Source: Neostapfia colusana (Eukaryota > Streptophyta > Magnoliopsida > Poales > Poaceae). From it: a stretch of DNA of 64,000 nucleotides. Positions 57,440 through 64,000 of this stretch are shown here, in pieces. The DNA lies in contig JASWHV010000017.1 of the NCBI GenBank assembly GCA_030760725.1, forward strand, positions 12,704,304 to 12,768,303. Reading direction: 5' to 3'. Each line of letters opens with the position of its first letter. Position 1 is the first letter of the stretch. The translations under genes were made by a program, and so were the position numbers. The notes beneath the pieces are model-generated. The model made no database searches, was not told where the DNA came from, and saw nothing but the letters and a program-made list of their open reading frames with translations.

Positions 57440-57660
57440 CATATCCGCCGGCAACGTGGCGCGCCCGGAGCTCTCCTCTGAGAAGATGGAGGTCCGACCC
57501 CGCGGGACACGTGGGGCCTTCGGAGCTCACCACTGCGGAAGGGGCGAGGCCCGGCTCTGCCGGCCACGTGGCGGGCCCGGAGCTACCTTCTGAGGAGAGG
57601 GGGGCTCCGGCCCCGCCGGACACGTGGGGCTTCCGGAGCCCGCCCCTACGGAGGGGGCGA
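57440..57660. repeat. Internal G-box array of C2, 3' of the aORF
   Basis: Intact CACGTG at 57508-57513, 57565-57570 and 57621-57626, with a variant near 57455. Spacing is 56-57 bp. It corresponds to 8935-9170 in C1. Confidence 0.78.
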
Positions 57661-58073
57661 GGTTCGGATCCTTCGGTCTTGCGTTGGAGCTTCGATCTTG
57701 CGCGGTCCCGTAGTGGCCCCCTGGTAGGTGTGGCCAATTGTTTGGGCGCTCCTACCATACTCCTGCGGGGAGCTAAGGCCGGGAGGTCCTGCACACAAGT
57801 AAGGGAAACGTAATTCTCCTTGGGGCTGCCCCTTCCCTATCTCATAGTCTTATTTGGCTTACAATCCTGATCCGGTATACGGGGCTTGGGAACTTCAGTG
57901 CGCGAAGTGCCGGGGGCTCGAGGCCCCCTGGCCATCGGCAGGTACCTCAAAAAGCGACCGTCTTCGGTAGGATAACAAATGCCGACTAGGGGTGAGAATG
58001 GGAAAAGGAAGCCGAGTGCATGGTGAGCATACAGAGGAAGTGCGGTCATAAAAATTAATACGTAATTTAAATG
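57661..58073. other. C2 internal stretch up to element D
   Basis: It matches parts of 9171-9800 in C1, ending at GTAATTTAAATG, after which C1 and C2 differ because D begins. No gene is seen. Confidence 0.6.
58069..58073. repeat. Probable target duplication AAATG of element D (left)
   Basis: The five bases directly before the TGTAAAAG start of D. The right copy should follow D's 3' LTR outside the window; inferred from the ordinary 5-bp duplication. Confidence 0.5.
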
Positions 58074-61000
58074 TGTAAAAGCCCAAGAAAAGAGACTTAC
58101 AAAAACTTTTCTTCACCTCACAACACCACAGTTTTTGTTGTGGATATCTTAGGAAATATTGTGAAGAGCAAGTAACCTCCATCAAAAGAGTGATTAGAGG
58201 GGAAAGCCTTCACTTTCACAAAGTGGGATTTTTACACATGAACATGAGAGGTTGAGCTCACCCCTAGAACTTAAAAAGTCTTGGGAAAGTTCAGTCCAAG
58301 TTTCATGTAAATCCAACACTTTTTGAGGCACTTTTGGAGGTATTTGAATAAGAGGCCTATTTGAATGTAAATTCAAATTGCAGCAACTTCCACTACTCAA
58401 ATTTAAAAGTTAGCTTCATATTCAAACTCAACACATTTTCCTGAGTAGGCCCACCAATTTTCATCCTCATTAGAGTTCATCTTGTCAAGAGCTAAATTTG
58501 CAAGAATTCAAAACTGAATTTGAATTTCAGTTTAAATATGCAGCAAATTTAGCCAAACACAGTTCAAATTTGAGAATTCAAATTCAAACTAAGACTTGGT
58601 GACTAAGTATCACATTAAATTGTGTGTAGCTGAGGATATTTTGGCACAACAGAATTGAGAAAATTAAAAATGGAATTAGAGGGGAGGCCCACTGGTCAGT
58701 AGACTTAGCCCAAAAGTCTCCTCAGCCGACTTCCTCTACCAAGCGCGCTCGCTAGCTGTGGCCAGCGTCGGCGCCCGACCACCTTGGCTGGCCAGCTCCT
58801 GCTTCGGCGTAGGAGGTGGCACAGCAGGTGTCGCACTCTCCACTGGCCTCAGGGGCCTATAAAAGGCCCGAGACCGCCGGCGAGTTGCTGTTTTTCGCGA
58901 GTCCCGCAACCAGCAGCCTAGTCGCCCGAGCTCCGATCGTGTGCCACCCAAGCTGTGATCATCTTACGGCCTTGACCTCCATAGGAAAGTGAAGCGCTAG
59001 CTCGTCCTTAAGACCACTGCGCAAACCGCTCCAAGGTTCGACCTTTGTGCGCGGAGAATTTTCCAGTTTAGGGCGGGGAGCTCATTTCGGGACCCGATTA
59101 GGTTTAGGAGAAATTCGGGAAGCTTGGTGGGTGGGAGGTCGAACGGAGCTGTGAGAGAGCATCTAGAGGTTCTGGCGACCCCTCTCGATCGAAAACCGGA
59201 AGGAAATCACCGCCGGAACCCTAAGTTCACCATAGAACAGTGTGGCGGAGGAGGGGGTCGCCGGTGAGGTTTGGGTTGCCGGCCGTTTAAGGCCCGATGG
59301 AGATCATGTCGAGCTTCCCGAGGTTCCCCTGAGTGTGGCGACGCGATTAGCGCGCGAAGGAGATGGTCAGAAGGGCGGGAACACGTTGTCGAGGTAGCAC
59401 AGAGGCATAGGGCTCGTCGCCGGCGAGCTACGGTGGTTAGCCGGCGGCGACATGGTGTCCAGCGTGTTCAGCACCCGAGGTTACGTGGGGGCGGCGAGTC
59501 TTGTCGGCGCCGGCGAGCTAGATCGCCGGGAACACCGACCTCGCCGAAGCTCCGGTGGCTCGGGGCGGCGGCGTCGGGAGGTAGACGAAGGGCGCAGCCC
59601 CACCTGTCAGCCCCTGTGCTAATCGTGCGCGAGCGCGCGGTTAGTTTAATTTAAACGGGCGGGCCCCGCTGTCAGCCTCTGGTTTAGCGCGGGAGGTGAT
59701 TCTCTGTGGGAAAATAATTTAGTGATCAACTCAAACTTTAGAAATTCATAACTTTGTGTAGGAAGCTCCAAATTCAGTGAACCAAATTTTGCTGAACTCA
59801 GGATTCTGAGTACTTTCCAGCAATACCAATTTCAGCTCATGAAACTTAATAGTTTTCCAGAATTAAATCCCTAATGTTTAAACCGTGGGGAATTTTATCT
59901 GGAGAATTACTTTATGAAAAATGCTGGATTTTGGCTGAGAGGTTCATTGGAAAATCCTGGAGTCACAGTAAAATTTTCAGACTCATCCAATTTGATTTAG
60001 TCCTCCTAATTGGGTGATTAAGAGAACTGCCCTGAGAAAATAGAAAAATGTACAGAAACATTTTTCAGATTTTCTCAAATCTTAATTAGGGCATAACTTT
60101 CAGTGGAATTCTTCAAATGACATGAAACCAATGCCATAAGAACCATCTTGACTTCTACTTTCTAAAAAGTAATGGTTGGAGCCATGAAAACCCCTGGAAT
60201 TACTTAGAGGCTCAAATATTGACCAAATGGGCTTTTATTTGTACAAGGTTCAAAGGAACTTTGTTTCAAATGAAACTTGGTCGAGACTCTGGTTAGGACC
60301 CTACCAAGCCACCATAAAAATTTCAGAACCAAAGGGGAGGGCTAGCTAGAGTTATTAGTAATTAAGTATTCAAGTTCATGCATTGCATTTAAATTGACAT
60401 GGAGTATCTCATTAACGTGTAGTCGCTGAAGGCGAGGAAGATCCGGAGGTACTCGACTTCCTACTTCCTGAAGAAGAACTAACCCCTGAGCAGCAGCAAC
60501 AAGGCAAGCCCCGGTTTGCATTAAGCTCTTTTATAAAGTTTTGCTTTGTTCACATGTCTAGTATGAAGTATAAATGTGCATTAGGTGTAGGATGGATGGA
60601 ACCCCACTTGTATGACCAGTAATTGTCCATAAGAGTGAGGGTAGTGTCTAAGACCTCGAGTAGACAGGCTATGCTTAATGATTTATAGGACTTCGGTACA
60701 AGTCGAGTAGTTGGAATCTACTCACGAGATAGGCTTGGGACACACGGGGTCGGTTGAGTGATGAGAGATCACCTTAGTAATAAAAATGAGACTAGGCAGG
60801 GGCTAGGGCGCAGCAAGAGGAAGTCTTGTGTGCGCAGCCCTGTCCGGGTCGATTGAGGACCAATCCGTGTGCGGCCCTGCTGAACAAGTATTGAACGTAC
60901 CGAAGGCATATCGGATATATGGGCCCCGATAAACCGATGTAGCCTAAATCTCCGGGCGTCGAGGCATAGCACACCGATTTATAGGTGTAGGTTGAGGGCA

Positions 61001-61864
61001 GCAAGGTGGAAATCTGCCAACGGGCATCGAGAGATGCTCCGTGTGGGGAACCTCCTGCTCGTTTCGGTGCGACCGGTTCGACGTTTGGGCTGTTGGGTGA
61101 AAGGTTGTCCCGTACGACATCGAGTGAGCGTGCTGTGCAGCTCCACGGGTGGGCGTACGTGACGTGCTCTTTGGGTTTCCTTGCAGGTGTATATCGAGTC
61201 GATTCGCCGTCCCTCGCGGTGACGAGTACCACTTGTTTACTGCGTCGTAACGTAGATAAATTATGGAATGTTATGATATAAATGCATTGCTACATGTGTG
61301 CCAACAAATATTGCTTACTAAATTTCAGATTTCCGAACTGTTAACTTGTGGTAAAAGATGAACTAAGGATGAACTTGTAGGCGTGTCCATTGATGCATTG
61401 TTACTCTCCTATGTTCATTGTATCCCTCATGTAGAGTTCCATGCTTAGGTGAGTCGGTTAAGTCTTGTTGAGCCATTGTGCTCACGGTTGCTGCTTAAGT
61501 GTTTTTCAGGTGAGGAGCCACCCACGGACTCGGAGTACGAGTCCACCGGCGAGGGTTACCCTCCGTCGGGGACCACGGCTGAGTGGGAGCCGTACGCGCC
61601 GCGCTGAGCTGAGACGTGCAGCTAGTGTGGGTTGCCCTAGGGCAGGGCAACCGACTTTTGCTAGATAGGCGGGCGTGAGTGTAGAAAAGTAGACTTCCGC
61701 TGTGTAATAAAGACAATAGTTTGTAACTGAGTATTGTACCTGTTTGTACAATTCAGTTGTTTTCCCATGTAATATATTGTGTTCTTATGACGTGTGCTGT
61801 CGGGTATCGCATCGTGCGGCACCACCCTCTGTGATCCTGGATGAGCGGATTCCGGTCCGCCACA
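58074..61864 (+). repeat. 5' LTR of element D (3791 bp)
   Basis: It begins TGTAAAAGCCC where C2 is interrupted, and ends GGTCCGCCACA four bases before the primer site. U3 carries a TATA box at 58858-58865, and a polyadenylation-like AATAAA lies at about 61706. The block 61103-61256 is shared with the LTRs of A, B and the solo LTR. Confidence 0.88.
58858..58865 (+). promoter_or_regulatory. TATA box of element D LTR
   Basis: TATAAAAG, 785 bp into the LTR, in GC-rich sequence; probable start of transcription 25-35 bp downstream. Confidence 0.6.
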
Positions 61865-61867
61865 GCC

Positions 61868-61879
61868 TGGTATCAGAGC
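61868..61879 (+). other. Primer-binding site of element D
   Basis: TGGTATCAGAGC, identical to the site in A; complementary to initiator methionine tRNA. Confidence 0.9.
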
Positions 61880-63676
61880 TGCATTGGGGATAGCACAGTA
61901 CTTAAGGACTGTATTACGGGAAAAACTTAGGTTTACGGTGAGGATTCGGTAGTTGCCCAAGTAAGGACTATATTAGCATAGTTACTTAAAGTGGCAAAGA
62001 CTAACCTATGTGTTATAATTCTGAATTTCAATTATGTAATGAGGCACCTACGTTCTGGTAAGCATGGTAAGGAACGCCACCGAAAGCGGTTCAATTTCGG
62101 TTAGCTCCCCCTGACGAGGAACGTGGTTCAGGGATAGGTCTTACAGCTTGGTGTGAGACGTCAATATGAAACTTTTGGACTCTTCATATCCCTGAGTTCA
62201 TATGAAACGCTGATCCCTAGCGTGCATTAGGCAAGTAAGTGGAGACCCCACCGCGTGGTCAGTAACATGAGAGTGTGTCCGTCTGGAAGTAGCCCAGGGG
62301 GACATACGCAACGCTTGCCATCGGCGTGCCCTGCAGGGCAGTAGGTGGTATCTGTTGGGTTGATAACATTCCCAACCGTGACGACCCGTTCATGACATAC
62401 TCGGGTTCCCCGTCGTGTGGTGTTGAAACACGATCACGTACCTTGGGACGTGACCTAACTCAAGGACGGCTGTATCGCAATGATACGGGCATTTGTATTT
62501 ACTTTCAAATATGGTCCTGCCTAAAATGAAAAACCATTGTGTGCATCATTATTGTGTGGTCTTCTGCAGGTACTAACCCCGTATGTATCCGTGTAGTAAA
62601 CGTGTGCGAGAGACTGTTTAGTGCCACACTTGAGACGTATATGCCGGTATGATCCGGTTAGGATTTTCTTTTGTGAGCAACGTAGTACCGAGATATTGTA
62701 GGGATATGCATGCAAAATAATGATAACAAGGAATTAAAATCATTAGGTTCAACATCTAGGACCCTGGTTGGGTAGACAAATTGGATAGTGATGAGTGTAG
62801 TTCCAAAAGACTGAAAAACAGAGTGCTCTGTTTTGGGCAGCAAGTTGCTGATCTTCAACAGGGCCTAACTCACATGTCTTTTAGCCCAGAGAGGTGTGGT
62901 ATGTAGTTCTGGAAAGGTATTTGAGTATACTACAACTTTGTTGTAGACTTCCAGGACTAAAACGCACCTTAGGATGGCTTAAAACCCAGAGGATGTAAAC
63001 TGTCCAGAACTAGGACAGGGTTAAACCCTCTCTGAACTGTTATGTTTTTCAAACATAACTCCCAGTAGAAAAATCTAAAATCTTCATATGATACATCCTT
63101 AGAAAGGGTAGAAGATGTGTTACATCTTTGCAATTCAAAGTTTCTGAAATTTCAGCACAGAATTCAGTGGAAATCAGAGTTGAAAACAGCAACTTCCGAA
63201 AGGAGGTGCTGTTAAAATTCTTCCAGAAATTCTGCTGACTTTGAATTACCATAACTTTGTAACCAGAGCGGGTCTGAGGGCATACAAGCACTCGTTGGAA
63301 AGATACTGAAGTTAACTTTAACTTTAGTGTTCAGCTTGAGTCATGAAAATTCGCAGAACCAGATCATAATCTGGGATATGTAGAAACTGGTCATTCTGAC
63401 AGAGGAATGACAGTTGAACTCAGTTGAGGGGTTTGAGTACTTCCAATGGGGTAGAACATACTCCTGAGAGGTTATCTTCAACTAGTGAAAGATTTGAGTA
63501 TAGGTCTCACTCAAGTTCTTTTACTAGAGACCATGTTTGTGTCGTATTGAAGATAAAGGGGTAATATACGTGATGACAAAGCGATAGTAACGTCTCGTGG
63601 TGACCAAACCTAGTTGTGGTGAGCTTCCAAAGAGGAGGTTCATCAAGTTGGATTAAACTAGCTTGTATTTGGTCTG
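61880..63676 (+). other. Untranslated leader of element D
   Basis: About 1.8 kb without a supported coding frame. It contains the leader block shared with A and B near 62216-62275. ORF0 is not present. Confidence 0.7.
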
Positions 63677-64000
63677 ATGGTTCGCACTAGGACCACGCAC
63701 GAGGTTGGTGGCTCTAGCCAACAGGGAGGCGATGACTCCCAGCCACCAGCCTACGACAGCACCCCGCAGCAGCAGCCACCACCGCCGCCTCCGCTTACTC
63801 TAGCGGATGTGATAGCGGCACTGGTGGCAGGTCGTGAGGAGCAGACCGACCTGCTCCGCACGATCGTGCAGAATACGTCCCAGACGGGGGGGCGTCAAGA
63901 CAGAGGGCCTCGTGAGCCCCGTGAGGTGTCGTACTCGGATTTCATGAGTACGCACCCTCTAGTGTTCACAGAAGCTAAAGAACCACTGGAGGCCGACAAC
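63677..64000 (+). CDS. gag: Element D gag, N-terminal 108 codons
   Basis: The ATG at 63677 opens MVRTRTTHEVGGSSQQGG, then a Gln/Pro-rich stretch, LTLADVIAALVAGREEQTDL and SYSDFMSTHPLVFTEAKEP, the N-terminal region of Tekay-type gag. The frame is open to the window edge. It is the only gag here with a start and no early stop. The capsid core and zinc knuckle are beyond the window. Confidence 0.85.
   Translation, partial: MVRTRTTHEVGGSSQQGGDDSQPPAYDSTPQQQPPPPPPLTLADVIAALVAGREEQTDLLRTIVQNTSQTGGRQDRGPREPREVSYSDFMSTHPLVFTEAKEPLEADN

Larger units (their letters stand above)
52745..58073 (-). mobile_element. Element C2: second Tat/Retand-like copy, 3' half visible
   Basis: It has the same TGTCGAAG...CCGACA LTR as C1 and the same order: 3' LTR, aORF on the + strand, internal G-box array. 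It is interrupted at 58073 by element D, whose remainder is outside the window. C2's gag side and second LTR should lie to the right of D. The likely left target duplication is CCCAC (52740-52744). Divergence from C1 is clear, so the two are separate insertions, not a recent duplication. Confidence 0.88.
58074..64000 (+). mobile_element. Element D: Tekay-type Ty3/gypsy retrotransposon, 5' part
   Basis: Complete 5' LTR (58074-61864), primer site, leader and the start of gag; the rest is beyond the window. It is inserted in C2. The primer site and the gag start are intact and no stop interrupts the visible gag, so it may be the youngest element here. Confidence 0.88.

Overview
This window is repeat-rich nuclear DNA from a plant, most likely a grass (Poaceae). 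The evidence is the plant LTR-retrotransposon families, the GC-rich start of the captured gene pieces, and plant-type STT3 and TM9SF fragments. I cannot name the species. No intact host gene, RNA gene or CRISPR array was seen. Almost everything is nested Ty3/gypsy LTR retrotransposons, plus a decayed patchwork of host gene fragments.

Layout. (1) 1-26340: element A, a degenerate chromodomain-bearing Tekay/Del-type Ty3/gypsy element on the + strand, whose 5' LTR runs off the left edge. It carries an extra coding region (called ORF0 here) between the primer-binding site and gag. (2) 5388-13508: element C1 lies inside ORF0 on the - strand, with a perfect GTTCT target duplication. It is a non-autonomous Tat/Retand-like element with gag, almost no pol, and a long ORF antisense to its own genome (aORF). 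(3) 20684-24994: a solo LTR, with target duplication CACCT, sits in A's 3' LTR. (4) 22601-30653: a later direct tandem duplication of about 4.02 kb copied half of that solo LTR, the end of A's LTR and host flank. (5) 30654-34010: AT-rich sequence without recognisable genes. (6) 34225-37148: a mosaic of fragments of a TM9SF (endomembrane protein 70) gene, a possible SPOT1-like gene and an STT3 oligosaccharyltransferase gene, all broken. (7) 37149 to at least 52744: element B, a second Tekay-type element on the - strand inserted in the STT3 fragment. Its left LTR holds another solo LTR (39444-42151). (8) 52745-58073: C2, a second Tat/Retand-like copy in B's right LTR, with a nearly complete aORF including its N-terminal domain. 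(9) 58074-64000: D, a younger Tekay-type element on the + strand inserted in C2, with LTR, primer site, leader and an open gag that runs off the right edge.

How the parts relate. A, B and D share an initiator-Met-tRNA-type primer site, a conserved leader block and a conserved block near the LTR promoter. C1 and C2 share LTRs whose upstream part carries arrays of the palindromic G-box/ABRE motif CACGTG(GC); the same array recurs inside the element just 3' of the aORF. The most unusual content is the aORF-bearing gag-only element with its G-box arrays, the ORF0 with a possible internal promoter or intron in element A, the multi-gene fragment mosaic, and the microhomology/filler junction of the 4-kb tandem duplication.

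Family and domain names come from reading the translated sequence and recalling family motifs; no database search was run.
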